A stretch of DNA of 64,000 bases, taken from Streptomyces sp. CC0208 (GTDB lineage: Bacteria > Actinomycetota > Actinomycetes > Streptomycetales > Streptomycetaceae). Below, in pieces: positions 52,106 through 60,141 of this stretch. Both the position numbers and the translations under genes were made by a program. Position 1 is the first letter of the stretch, and each line of letters opens with the position of its first letter. The stretch covers positions 6,758,001 through 6,822,000 of the forward strand of contig NZ_CP031969.1 of NCBI RefSeq assembly GCF_003443735.1. Reading direction: 5' to 3'. The notes beneath the pieces were generated by a model. It was not told the origin of the DNA. It saw nothing but the letters and a program-made list of their open reading frames with translations, and did no database searches.

Positions 52106-53929
52106 TTACGGCTTGAAGCGCAGCACCTGCGGGTCGTGGTCGCTGATCTGGTCGTTGAACTCCGAGTTGATGTGCACGCTGTCGTACGCGAAGTCGCAGC
52201 CGCGCCGGATCGACGGGCTGACCAGGATCTGGTCCAGGACCTGCTGGTTGCCCTGGTAGTCGTAGGTGTAACGCTCGCTCCTGGGCAGCGACTTGATCGC
52301 CGACCACAGCTCGCCGTCGCCCTCCAGGATCTTCGCCGTGTCGGAGAACTCGAAGTCGTTGATGTCACCGAGCGCGATGACGTCCGCGTTCTTCTGGGTG
52401 TCGAGGATGTCCTTGACGAAGGCGTTGACCAGGGTCGCCTGCTGGTGGCGCTGGATCTCCGAGCTGCGCGGCACCGGTTGGGTCGCCGAGGTCAGACCGA
52501 AGTCGCCGCCCTTGGAGTTGAAGTGGTTGGCGATCACGAAGACCGTGCGGCCGCGGAAGACGAACTCGCCGGCCAGCGGCTTGCGGCTGGACTTCCAGGC
52601 CTCGTCCGTGGGCGCGATACGGCCGGGGGAGGCCGTCAGCTGCGCCTTGCCGTGGACCTTGGTGACGCCCACCGCCGTGGTGGCGTCGCCGCCCGCGCGG
52701 TCCGTGAAGGAGACCCGCTCCGGGTTGAAGAGGAACACCTGGCGGATGTTGCCGCCCGGCTCGCCGCCGTCGGTGTCGTTGGCCGGGTCGATCGAGCGCC
52801 AGTCGTACTTCGGGCCGCCCGCCGCGACGATCGCGTCGATCAGCTTGGTCACCGTCACGTCGGCGGCGGTCGTGCCGTCGTCCTTCGCGCCGTTGTTGTC
52901 CTGGATCTCCTCCAGGGACACGATGTCGGGCGACTTCAGGTTGTTCACGATCGCGGAGGCGTGCTCCTCGAAGGTGGCGTCGGTCGGGTCGAGGTTCTCG
53001 ACGTTGTAGGTCGCGACCGCGAGCTCGCCGTTCTTCTGCTTCTGCGTGGTCTCCCGCGCGAGGCCGGCGCTCTTCAGGGTGCCGATCTCGCCCGCGACCA
53101 GCGTGTAGCCGCCGAACTGGTTGAAGTCCAGCGGGCCCGTGGTGGAGCCGGTGAGGACGTCACCGACGTTCGCGACGGGGAAGGCGGAGGTCGCGCCCAG
53201 CGACTGGATCTGCAGCCGGCCGGTGTTCTGCGAGTCGTAGGAGCCGTAGAGGGTGCCGCCCCGCCGGGTGGCGTTCTCGCGCGGCTTCACCGTCACCCAC
53301 AGCTCGGTGTACGGGTCGGTCGCGCCCACCACGCGGACGTCCTTGACCTGGACGTTCATGCCCTCCAGGGACTCGTAGAAGTCCAGGGCGTACTTCTTGG
53401 GCTCCAGCGCCAGGCCGTTGATCGAGTTGCCCGCCGCGGAGTCGCCCGCCGGGACGTACGCGGCCGGCACCGACCTCGCGTCGATCACCGTGGCCGCCGG
53501 GACCGCGTTGCCGCTGGAGACGACCGTGACCGTCGGCTTGGTGATCTCGGTGACCGACTGGTTCCCGGACGAGGTGCCGCCCGGGACGTACTCCGAGACC
53601 GTGCCGGTGACCGTGACGGCGTCACCGACGGCGACCTTCGGAGCGGAGCTGGTGAAGACGAAGACGCCCTCACTGGTGGCCGGGTCGGCGTCCGGGTTCG
53701 GATCCTGGATCCAGAAACCCTTGGAGGAGCCGTAGGTGCGCACACCGGTGACGATTCCGGCCACATCCGTGACCTTCTGACCGGCGTACGGGGATATCCG
53801 GGTCGCGCCCTGGATGTCATGGATGCTCACGGCGGCCGCGTGCGCGGGCGACACGAGGACGACGGTGGAGGCCGCGGACAGGGCGGCGACGGTGAGCGCG
53901 GCGAGACGCGCGGACTTCTTGCTCGGCAA
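52106..53929 (-). CDS. Secreted endonuclease/exonuclease/phosphatase-family protein
   Basis: This is a 607-residue exported enzyme. I place the start at TTG 53929, because GGAGGGATCCCG precedes it and it gives a proper signal peptide (LPSKKSARLAALTVAALSAA, cleavage after AHA). An OB-fold-like nucleic-acid-binding region (residues about 45-180) is followed by the EEP catalytic domain: VATYNVENLDP, DIVSLEEIQDNNG with the metal Glu, FVIANHFNSKGGDFG, VIALGDINDFEFSD and the final SDHDPQVLRF. It is likely an extracellular nuclease scavenging phosphate and nucleosides. Confidence 0.88.
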   Translation of the reverse strand: MPSKKSARLAALTVAALSAASTVVLVSPAHAAAVSIHDIQGATRISPYAGQKVTDVAGIVTGVRTYGSSKGFWIQDPNPDADPATSEGVFVFTSSAPKVAVGDAVTVTGTVSEYVPGGTSSGNQSVTEITKPTVTVVSSGNAVPAATVIDARSVPAAYVPAGDSAAGNSINGLALEPKKYALDFYESLEGMNVQVKDVRVVGATDPYTELWVTVKPRENATRRGGTLYGSYDSQNTGRLQIQSLGATSAFPVANVGDVLTGSTTGPLDFNQFGGYTLVAGEIGTLKSAGLARETTQKQKNGELAVATYNVENLDPTDATFEEHASAIVNNLKSPDIVSLEEIQDNNGAKDDGTTAADVTVTKLIDAIVAAGGPKYDWRSIDPANDTDGGEPGGNIRQVFLFNPERVSFTDRAGGDATTAVGVTKVHGKAQLTASPGRIAPTDEAWKSSRKPLAGEFVFRGRTVFVIANHFNSKGGDFGLTSATQPVPRSSEIQRHQQATLVNAFVKDILDTQKNADVIALGDINDFEFSDTAKILEGDGELWSAIKSLPRSERYTYDYQGNQQVLDQILVSPSIRRGCDFAYDSVHINSEFNDQISDHDPQVLRFKP

Positions 53930-54012
53930 CGGGATCCCTCCGGGGACGAACGTAGGCGCCGGGACGAGGGTGAACGTGGAACGGTGGGAGCCGCGACCTG
54001 TGGGGCGGTGGC

Positions 54013-54065
54013 GACGCGCGTAGAAAATACAGTGAACAGATGTCCGCCGGATTTCTACGCGCGTC
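54013..54065. promoter_or_regulatory. Perfect 14-bp inverted repeat upstream of the nuclease gene
   Basis: GACGCGCGTAGAAA (54013-54026) and TTTCTACGCGCGTC (54052-54065) are exact inverted copies with a 25-nt spacer. Each arm also holds ACGCGCGT, itself a palindrome. The repeat lies 84-136 bp upstream of TTG 53929. It could be a paired operator or a cruciform. The rest of the 339-bp gap 53930-54268 shows no gene. Confidence 0.65.
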
Positions 54066-54268
54066 AATCTCCTGCCTGGTCAGTCCAGTTGTCAAGGTTT
54101 CAGCCATGGACGGAAGCGGTCGGGGAGATGAACCGGGCGGCATGGGTGGATATCCGTCTAGGCTGAGCGGCGGAGTCGTACGGCGTCCGGATGGCCGTAC
54201 GGCCCGCCGTCGTTCTTCCGCCGTACTCGGTGGTACGGCCTTCAGAGGCGCCCTAGGAGAACCAGCCG

Positions 54269-55693
54269 ATGTCAGACAGCTCCTCCCTGCCGCCGGTGCG
54301 GCTGCACTCCGAAGCGGAGCTGGCGCGCGCCGCCCTGTCCACGCCGCTGCTCGCCCGGGCCGCCCGGCTCGCCCGCTGGGCCGGCGAGGACACACGGGTC
54401 GACGCCGGGGGCGGACTCGTCGAGGAGCAGTTGCCCGCGGCGGCCGCGCACCTCGGGCTGACCGGGGACGAGGCAGCGGCCCACGCGAGCGAGGCATGGC
54501 GGGTGGCCGTCGACACGGGGCTCGTCGAGATCGTCGACGAGGAGGAGGGCACCGTCGCCACGGGCGGGGACCTGGCCCTGCTGTCCGGATCCCCGCAGGA
54601 CGTGCTCGGCGTGTGGCTGACGGCCCTGGAGACGGCGCTGGCCGACGCGAGCGTGCCGGATCTGGAGGACCTGGTCGACGCCCTGGACGAGAGCGGCGAG
54701 GTCGACTTCGCCTCCCTGGACTGGGACCCGGAGGCCGAGCAGGAGTTCCTCGACGGGGTGCTCGGCAACCTCTACCTGCTCACGGTCAACGAGGACGGTC
54801 CCGGCGACGGTCCCGTGCCGCTGCCCGCCCTCGCCGCGTCGATGATCGTGCCGAGCGACATGGGCGAGCCGACCAACGACGTCCTGGAGCAGGTGTCCGA
54901 CGCGATGATGCGGCTGGACGACCAGTTCCGGATCCTGGAGCCGGTGGGGATCGTCGAGTACCAGCCCGTCGACGAGGCGCTGATGGCCGACTCCGACGAG
55001 GAGCCCGCCGCGGTCGTCGACGAGACCGACGTCTCCCGGTACGGCATGGTGCGGCTGACCCCGCTCGGCCTGTACGGACTGCGCTCGCGGCTGCTGGAGG
55101 CGGGAATCGCGGCACCGGCCGTCGGAGACCTCGCCGACAAGGGGGCGGACGCGTTGCTGGACGGGACCTCGGCGTTCCCTCCCGCTGCCGCCCAGGCCGA
55201 GACCGAGCAGTGGCTGGACCGGCGCGAACCTCTCGCGGCGGCACGGGAGTTGCTGGCGGCGGCGCGGGGGAGCGACGCGGGGGCACCCCTGCGCCGACTG
55301 CGCTGCCAGCAGGCCCTGTCGCTGGTCGGTGCGGTCGCCGAGCCCGCGTTGCGGGAGGTCCTCGACGATGCCGAGCTGGGTGGGCTGGCCCGGGTCTGGC
55401 TGGCCGAGCGCGGTTTCGCAGACGTGCCGGCGCCCTCCCAGGACCTGGTGTTCTGGCTGACCGTGGACACCATCGCCGCGCAGCTCGCCGCGGAGGGTAA
55501 CTCCGAGGAGCTGCAGGGGCTGGTGGAGGGGCTGGCACAGCAGCACAGCGGGTTCTTCGCGGCGGCCTGGCGAGTCGACCACCCGGCCACCGCGGATGTG
55601 CTGGAGGCGATGGGGCGGTTGCATCCGGACAAGAAGGTGGCCAAGGAGGCCCGTAAGGCGGCGTTCAAGGCGCGGTCGCAGCAGGGGGGTTGA
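54269..55693 (+). CDS. Conserved Streptomyces hypothetical protein, acidic
   Basis: This is a 474-residue acidic, Ala/Leu-rich cytosolic protein from ATG 54269, preceded by TAGGAGAACC. It seems largely helical. An N-terminal part (LARAARLARWAGEDTRVDAG, EAWRVAVDTGLVEIVDEEEG) resembles a winged-helix segment, and the C-terminal part has helical repeats ending HPDKKVAKEARKAAFKARSQ. No catalytic motif or membrane span is visible. I recall similar proteins in many Streptomyces genomes but no function. Confidence 0.75.
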   Translation: MSDSSSLPPVRLHSEAELARAALSTPLLARAARLARWAGEDTRVDAGGGLVEEQLPAAAAHLGLTGDEAAAHASEAWRVAVDTGLVEIVDEEEGTVATGGDLALLSGSPQDVLGVWLTALETALADASVPDLEDLVDALDESGEVDFASLDWDPEAEQEFLDGVLGNLYLLTVNEDGPGDGPVPLPALAASMIVPSDMGEPTNDVLEQVSDAMMRLDDQFRILEPVGIVEYQPVDEALMADSDEEPAAVVDETDVSRYGMVRLTPLGLYGLRSRLLEAGIAAPAVGDLADKGADALLDGTSAFPPAAAQAETEQWLDRREPLAAARELLAAARGSDAGAPLRRLRCQQALSLVGAVAEPALREVLDDAELGGLARVWLAERGFADVPAPSQDLVFWLTVDTIAAQLAAEGNSEELQGLVEGLAQQHSGFFAAAWRVDHPATADVLEAMGRLHPDKKVAKEARKAAFKARSQQGG

Positions 55694-55721
55694 GGTTGTG
55701 TCGCGGGTGCGGGTGAGTGGG

Positions 55722-55749
55722 GGCTGGTCGCGCCGTTCCCCGCGCCCCT
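55722..55749. repeat. Copy of an interspersed GC-rich repeat
   Basis: The 28-base unit beginning GGCTGGTCGCGC and ending CCCCGCGCCCCT recurs, with one or two changes, at 63420-63447 and inverted at 63487-63514. It lies just past the stop of the hypothetical gene. I know this unit as a very common intergenic sequence of Streptomyces chromosomes. Confidence 0.8.
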
Positions 55750-55811
55750 GAAGGTGCGCTTTCCTTGCCCTTTATTGATTCATGGAACCAGGCCCACTGA
55801 AGTCTCCTGGC

Positions 55812-55833
55812 GTTCAACCGGTGTTCAGCTGTG
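55812..55833 (+). promoter_or_regulatory. PHO box (PhoP-binding direct repeats)
   Basis: GTTCAACCGGT (55812-55822) and GTTCAGCTGTG (55823-55833) are two 11-bp direct-repeat units like those bound by PhoP in Streptomyces (GTTCA core with 11-bp period). They lie 69-90 bp upstream of a PhoX-type phosphatase gene, which fits induction at low phosphate. Confidence 0.72.
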
Positions 55834-55901
55834 GGCGGGAGCGTAGCGCCGACCCGAGGTCCCCCACCCTCCACGGCATACCCACCGTCTCAGGAGACAC
55901 C

Positions 55902-57347
55902 ATGTCGCTCACCCGCAGGGACTTTGCCGCGAAATCCGCGATCACCGGGGCCGGTGTCGTGCTGGCGGGCACGGTCGGCGCTCTCGCCACCGCCCCCAAC
56001 GCGCTCGCGGCCACCGACGTCGAGAGCGCGGACGCGCAGACCGCGGGCGTCCACGGCGGTGTCGGCTACGGCCCGCTGATCGCCGACCCCGACGGCCTGC
56101 TCGCGCTGCCCGCAGGGTTCACGTACAAGGTCATCACCTACAGCGGCAGGACCAAGCTGGAGTCCGGCGAGTTCACCCCGTCCAACCACGACGGCACGGC
56201 CACCTTCTGCGGCCCCCGCGGCGCGACCCTCCTGGTCAACAACCACGAGCTCAAGGGCCCGCGTGCCAACTGGCCCCACCCCGTGCCGCTCACCGAGGGC
56301 CTCGTCTACGACCCCGCCGCCTCCGGCGGCTGCACGGTCGTCGAGGTCCGCCACGAGCATGTCGCCGAGTGGGTCGGCATCGCCGGCACCTCCACCAACT
56401 GCGCGGGCGGCACCACCCCTTGGGGCACCTGGCTCACCGGCGAGGAGACCGAGGACAAGGCCGGCCAGAACGGCATGACCAAGGACCACGGCTACATCTT
56501 CGAGGTCGACCCCGAGGACCGTCGCGCCAACCGTGACCCCAAGCCCGTCAAGGCGTTCGGCCGGTACGCCCACGAGGCGGTCGTCATCGACCCCAAGCGC
56601 GGCCACGCCTACCTGACCGAGGACGCTTCCGGCCCCAACGGCCTGCTCTTCCGCTGGACCCCGCCGGCGGGCTTCCACCACGGCCGCGGCAAGCTGCGCA
56701 CCCTCGCCGACAACGCGGGGGTCCTCCAGGCCTTCAAGTGCTTCGACTCCGGCGGCAAGTTCGTCGACGACCTCTCCCGCGCCACGAAGATCGGCACGGT
56801 GTACGGCGTCGACTGGGTCGACGTGCCCGACCGCGACGCCAAGACGGTCTCCGTCCGTAAGCAGTTCACCGACGGCCAGGTCACCCGCGCCCGCAAGCTC
56901 GAGGGCATGTGGTGGGGCGACGGCGGCGCGTACGTCGTCTCCTCGTACGCCCGTGAGGAGAGCCCCGTCCAGCACGACGGCCAGGTCTGGTTCTACGACC
57001 CCAAGCGCCGCACCCTGACCCTGAAGGTCCTCCTCGGCGTCAACCCCGACCCCTCCGTCGACGGCGCCTTCGACGGCCCCGACAACATCACCGTCTCCCC
57101 GTACGGCGGCCTCGTCATCGCCGAGGACGGCGAGGGCGTCCAGCACCTGTTCGGCGCGACGGAGAGCGGCCGCACGTACCCCATCGCCCGCAACGAGCTG
57201 AACATCGGCACCGAAGAGGAGCCGGAGTACAGCGAGTTCACCGGCGTGACGTTCTCGCCCGACGGAAAGACCCTGTACGCCAACATCCAGACCCCGGGGA
57301 TCATGCTGGCGATCACGGGGCCGTGGAAGCGGCAGAAGCGCGGCTGA
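55902..57347 (+). CDS. Tat-exported PhoX-type (DUF839) phosphatase
   Basis: This is a 481-residue secreted phosphatase. The N-terminus MSLTRRDFAAKSAITGAG is a Tat signal with the RR motif and a cleavage site after ALA. The DUF839/PhoX fold is shown by FCGPRGATLLVNNHELKGPR (in part), TNCAGGTTPWGTWLTGEETE, RYAHEAVVIDPKRGHAYLTE and CDSGG-like metal-site acids, ending EYSEFTGVTFSPDGKTLYAN. PhoX enzymes use Ca/Fe and hydrolyse phosphomonoesters. ATG 55902 follows AGGAG. A PHO box upstream supports phosphate control. Confidence 0.88.
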   Translation: MSLTRRDFAAKSAITGAGVVLAGTVGALATAPNALAATDVESADAQTAGVHGGVGYGPLIADPDGLLALPAGFTYKVITYSGRTKLESGEFTPSNHDGTATFCGPRGATLLVNNHELKGPRANWPHPVPLTEGLVYDPAASGGCTVVEVRHEHVAEWVGIAGTSTNCAGGTTPWGTWLTGEETEDKAGQNGMTKDHGYIFEVDPEDRRANRDPKPVKAFGRYAHEAVVIDPKRGHAYLTEDASGPNGLLFRWTPPAGFHHGRGKLRTLADNAGVLQAFKCFDSGGKFVDDLSRATKIGTVYGVDWVDVPDRDAKTVSVRKQFTDGQVTRARKLEGMWWGDGGAYVVSSYAREESPVQHDGQVWFYDPKRRTLTLKVLLGVNPDPSVDGAFDGPDNITVSPYGGLVIAEDGEGVQHLFGATESGRTYPIARNELNIGTEEEPEYSEFTGVTFSPDGKTLYANIQTPGIMLAITGPWKRQKRG

Positions 57348-57394
57348 ACTTAATTCGCTCGCCCGGCCCGCGGTACGCCTCCTAGAGTGATGAA

Positions 57395-57553
57395 CGTCCA
57401 GGTGCGAAGGCAGGACCTACTTCCACTCATAATGGGGCGGCCGCGGGTTCGAGTCCCGCCACCGGTACAACTCGCCGGTGTAGCTCAGGGGTTAGAGCAC
57501 CTAAATGTCGGTTCCGCCGATCTGAACTCTGGACACCACAACTTCACGCACCT
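57395..57553 (+). ncRNA. YrlA-type Y RNA candidate, copy 1 (permuted tRNA-like)
   Basis: This shows a circularly permuted tRNA fold. A T-arm (57443-57459, GCGGG/CCCGC stem, loop TTCGAGT) comes first. An acceptor-like hairpin follows (CACCGG 57460-57465 pairing CCGGTG 57475-57480, 9-nt loop), then TA and a D-arm (57483-57498, GCTC/GAGC, loop AGGGGTTA). AGGTGCGAAG (57400-57409) pairs with CTT-CA-CGCACCT (57542-57553), closing the RNA with a bulged terminal stem as in Ro-binding Y RNAs. A -10-like TAGAGT (57383-57388) precedes it. It lies directly upstream of the Rsr gene, the known partner of YrlA RNAs. Exact ends are estimates. Confidence 0.72.
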
Positions 57554-57592
57554 CCCGGTGCGAGCATTCTGATCTCGGGAGGCGCAGCTCAT

Positions 57593-57757
57593 GGTGGGTG
57601 CCCGGTGCGCAGGCGGCGGATACTTCGGGGACTGGTGGGGGGAAAGCCCTCATGCGGGTTCGAATCCCGTCATCGACCCAGGGTCGGTGTGGCGGAACGG
57701 AAGACGCGCCAGTTGATAAGCACCGCAGTCGAATCAGACCTCGGGCACCCTCCTTTT
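57593..57757 (+). ncRNA. YrlA-type Y RNA candidate, copy 2 (permuted tRNA-like)
   Basis: This is a second permuted tRNA-like unit. The T-arm is 57654-57670 (GGGTTCGAATCCC core). An acceptor-like hairpin pairs CATCGAC (57671-57677) with GTCGGTG (57683-57689), 7 bp, around CCAGG, and a Leu/Ser-type D-arm (57692-57707, GCG/CGC) follows. The ends pair as GGGTGCCCG (57596-57604) with CGGGCACCC (57742-57750), and TTTT follows at 57754-57757. Its primary sequence differs from copy 1, so it is not a simple recent duplication. Ends are estimates. Confidence 0.7.
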
Positions 57758-57800
57758 GCTGCGCCTCCCTCCGAACGACAGGAATTCGGGGGAATTCACC

Positions 57801-59381
57801 ATGGCGCGATTCAACAAGAAGGCCGCGCGGGCCCGCCCCACTTCGCGGGTGACGTCGACAGGACGCATTCTGCGGACGTACGAGGGCGGCCGGGGGCGTG
57901 AGCGCGACGCCCGCTCCGAGCTCTTTCTGCTCGCAGTCGCCAACTTCGTCTCCCAGCAGACCTTTTACGAGTCCGGCGCGGACCGCGACGTCCGGTTCGC
58001 CGCGCTCGTACGGCAGCTCGCCCTCACCGACCCGACCTGGACCGCGGGCCTGCTCGGCTGGCTGCGCGGCGAGGGCAACCTGCGCACCGCCTCGATCGTG
58101 GGCGCCGCCGAGTACGTGAGGGCGCGTCTCGACGCCGGCGTCACCGACGGCCCCTCGAACCGGCAGGTCGTGGCCTCCGTACTCCAGCGGCCCGACGAGC
58201 CCGGCGAGTTCCTCGGGTACTGGACGGCTCAGTACGGCCGCAACATCCCCCAGCCCGTCAAGCGCGGGGTCGCCGACGCCGTACGACGGCTCTACAGCGG
58301 CAAGTCGCTGCTGAAGTACGACACCGCGTCCAAGGGCTACCGCTTCGGTGACATCCTCAACCTCGTGCACGCGGCCCCGGACCCGGACAAGCCGTGGCAG
58401 GGCGAGCTGTTCCAGTACGCCCTCGACCGGCGACACCACCCGGACACGGCCGTGCCGCCGGCGTCGAGCCGCGTCCTGACCGCGCACCGCGAGCTGATGG
58501 CGCTGCCGGCCGGGCAGCGGCGTGCCGTGGTCACGTCCGAGGGCGGGGCCGAGCGACTGGCCGCGGCAGGAATGACGTGGGAAACGCTGGCGGGTTGGCT
58601 CCAGGGGCCGATGGACAGGGCGGCCTGGGAGGCCGTGATCCCCTCCATGGGCGCGATGGCGTTGATTCGCAACCTGCGCAACTTCGACGAGGCCGGAGTC
58701 TCGGACGAGGTGGCTGCCCAGGTGGCGGCCCGGATCAGCGACCCGGCGGAGGTGGCCCGGTCGCGGCAGTTCCCCTTCCGGTACCTCGCCGCGTACCAGC
58801 ACGCGCCCTCGCTGCGCTGGGCGTACCCGCTGGAGCAGGCGCTCGGCCACTCGCTGGGCAACGTGCCCGGGCTGCCCGGCCGGACCCTGGTGCTCGTCGA
58901 CCGCTCGGGCTCGATGTGGGCGCGGCTGTCCGACCGCTCGCGGCTCAACCGGGCCGACGCGGCGGCGATCTTCGGCACGGCGCTCGCGCTGCGGGCGGCC
59001 GACGCGGACCTCGTCGAGTTCGGCACCACCAGCCGGCGCCTGGCCTTCGGCAAGGGCGAGTCGGTGCTGAAGATCCTCGGCCGCTTCGGCGACCTGGGCG
59101 GCACCGACACCACCTCGGCGATCCGTGCGCACTACCGGGGACAGGACCGGGTGCTGATCGTCACCGACGAGCAGTACACGTACCACCGGCACGGTGACCC
59201 GACCCAGCAGATCCCGGCCGAGGTACCGGTCTACACCTGGAACCTCGCCGGTTACCGGGCGGGCCACGGCCCCTCCGGCACCGGTAACCGCCACACCTTC
59301 GGCGGCCTCTCCGACGCGGCCTTCCGGATGGTTCCGCTGCTCGAGGCGGCCCAGGACGCCGACTGGCCCTGGGCTGCCTGA
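57801..59381 (+). CDS. rsr: TROVE-domain protein Rsr (Ro60 orthologue)
   Basis: Rsr is the bacterial orthologue of the Ro60 autoantigen. It is a ring-shaped protein that binds Y RNAs and works with exonucleases in RNA turnover and stress. The 526-residue product starts at ATG 57801 (MARFNKKAARARPTSRVTST) behind GGGGGA. Residues about 15-340 are the TROVE helical-repeat ring (GGRGRERDARSELFLLAVAN, TWTAGLLGWLRGEGNLRTAS). Residues from about 360 form a vWA domain with the MIDAS motif DRSGSMW. Two YrlA-like RNAs lie directly upstream, a typical arrangement. Confidence 0.93.
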   Translation: MARFNKKAARARPTSRVTSTGRILRTYEGGRGRERDARSELFLLAVANFVSQQTFYESGADRDVRFAALVRQLALTDPTWTAGLLGWLRGEGNLRTASIVGAAEYVRARLDAGVTDGPSNRQVVASVLQRPDEPGEFLGYWTAQYGRNIPQPVKRGVADAVRRLYSGKSLLKYDTASKGYRFGDILNLVHAAPDPDKPWQGELFQYALDRRHHPDTAVPPASSRVLTAHRELMALPAGQRRAVVTSEGGAERLAAAGMTWETLAGWLQGPMDRAAWEAVIPSMGAMALIRNLRNFDEAGVSDEVAAQVAARISDPAEVARSRQFPFRYLAAYQHAPSLRWAYPLEQALGHSLGNVPGLPGRTLVLVDRSGSMWARLSDRSRLNRADAAAIFGTALALRAADADLVEFGTTSRRLAFGKGESVLKILGRFGDLGGTDTTSAIRAHYRGQDRVLIVTDEQYTYHRHGDPTQQIPAEVPVYTWNLAGYRAGHGPSGTGNRHTFGGLSDAAFRMVPLLEAAQDADWPWAA

Positions 59382-59390
59382 GCCCCGAGC

Positions 59391-59421
59391 GTGGCCCGCA
59401 CTTCACGGGGGTGCGGGCCAC
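59391..59421 (+). terminator. Hairpin terminator after rsr
   Basis: An 11-bp perfect stem pairs GTGGCCCGCAC (59391-59401) with GTGCGGGCCAC (59411-59421), with a 9-nt loop. Confidence 0.78.
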
Positions 59422-59425
59422 ACCC

Positions 59426-59461
59426 TTGCCCGTGTCCTGTACTGACATCTAACATTTCAGT
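59426..59461 (+). promoter_or_regulatory. gntR promoter with ACTGA/TCAGT operator
   Basis: TTGCCC (59426-59431), an 18-bp spacer and TAACAT (59450-59455) form a good vegetative promoter. The -10 ends 8 bases before ATG 59464, so the transcript is probably leaderless. ACTGA (59441-59445) and TCAGT (59457-59461) form an inverted repeat bracketing the -10, a likely GntR site. Confidence 0.6.
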
Positions 59462-59463
59462 TC

Positions 59464-60111
59464 ATGGAAGCCATACGCCCGCTCGCTCGCACCCTGCTCC
59501 GCGACCGCGCCTACGCGTCCATCCGGGACGCCATCGTGGCCGGGGAGATCGAGCCAGGGGCGGTCGTGCGGGATGCCGAGCTCGCCGAGCGGCTCGGGCT
59601 GTCGCGGGCGCCTGTGCGGGAGGCCTTCGCGCGGCTCGTCGACGAGGGGCTGCTGGAGAGCAAGCCGCAGAGCTACACCCGGGTGACCCAGGTCGTCGCC
59701 GCCGACGTGCGGGACGCCGCCGCCGTGGTCGGGGCCATGCACGAACTGGTCACACGGATCGCGGTGCCCCGGCTGTTCGCCGCCGACATCGAGACCATGC
59801 GCGCGGCCAACGAACGCTTCGCGGCCGCCGTCGCCGCCGGTGACGTGGACGAGGCCCTGCGCGCCGACGACCAACTCCACGACGTCCTCGTGCGCGTCAG
59901 CGGCAACCGCGCGGCCGCCGCCACCACCGCCCGTTACACCCCGCTCATCCGCCGCCTGGAGCGCCGGCGCTTCGGCGAGGGCGGCAACTGCCGCTCGGCA
60001 GGCCTGCACGACCGGCTGATCGAGGCCTGCGCGGCCGGTGACGTGGACGAGGCGGTCCGGGTCACGGCGGAGATCTGGCGGGGACTGGCCGAACTCGCCG
60101 ACAGCGACTGA
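59464..60111 (+). CDS. GntR-family (FCD) transcriptional regulator
   Basis: The 215-residue product has an N-terminal GntR winged HTH (ASIRDAIVAGEIEPGAVVRD, AELAERLGLSRAPVREAFAR, LVDEGLLESKPQSYTRV) and a C-terminal FCD all-helical ligand domain (VVGAMHELVTRIAVPRL, ADDQLHDVLVRVSGNRA, HDRLIEACAAGDVDEAVRV). The FCD metal ligands Asp/His appear present. It is 30 bases upstream of the ACC deaminase gene and likely controls that gene and itself in response to a small acid or amine. Confidence 0.9.
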   Translation: MEAIRPLARTLLRDRAYASIRDAIVAGEIEPGAVVRDAELAERLGLSRAPVREAFARLVDEGLLESKPQSYTRVTQVVAADVRDAAAVVGAMHELVTRIAVPRLFAADIETMRAANERFAAAVAAGDVDEALRADDQLHDVLVRVSGNRAAAATTARYTPLIRRLERRRFGEGGNCRSAGLHDRLIEACAAGDVDEAVRVTAEIWRGLAELADSD

Positions 60112-60141
60112 GTCCCCAGCGACCCGACCCGGGAGGTCCTC

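Noticed and set aside
54027..54041. PHO box on the minus strand (GTTCACTGTAT) upstream of the secreted nuclease
   Set aside because: Only one unit fits; the adjacent 11-mer starts TTTCT rather than GTTCA.
57443..57498. A tRNA gene suggested by GGGTTCGAGTCCC and GTAGCTCAGGGGTTAGAGC
   Set aside because: The T-arm precedes the D-arm and no anticodon arm lies between them, so it is a permuted tRNA-like module, not a tRNA gene.
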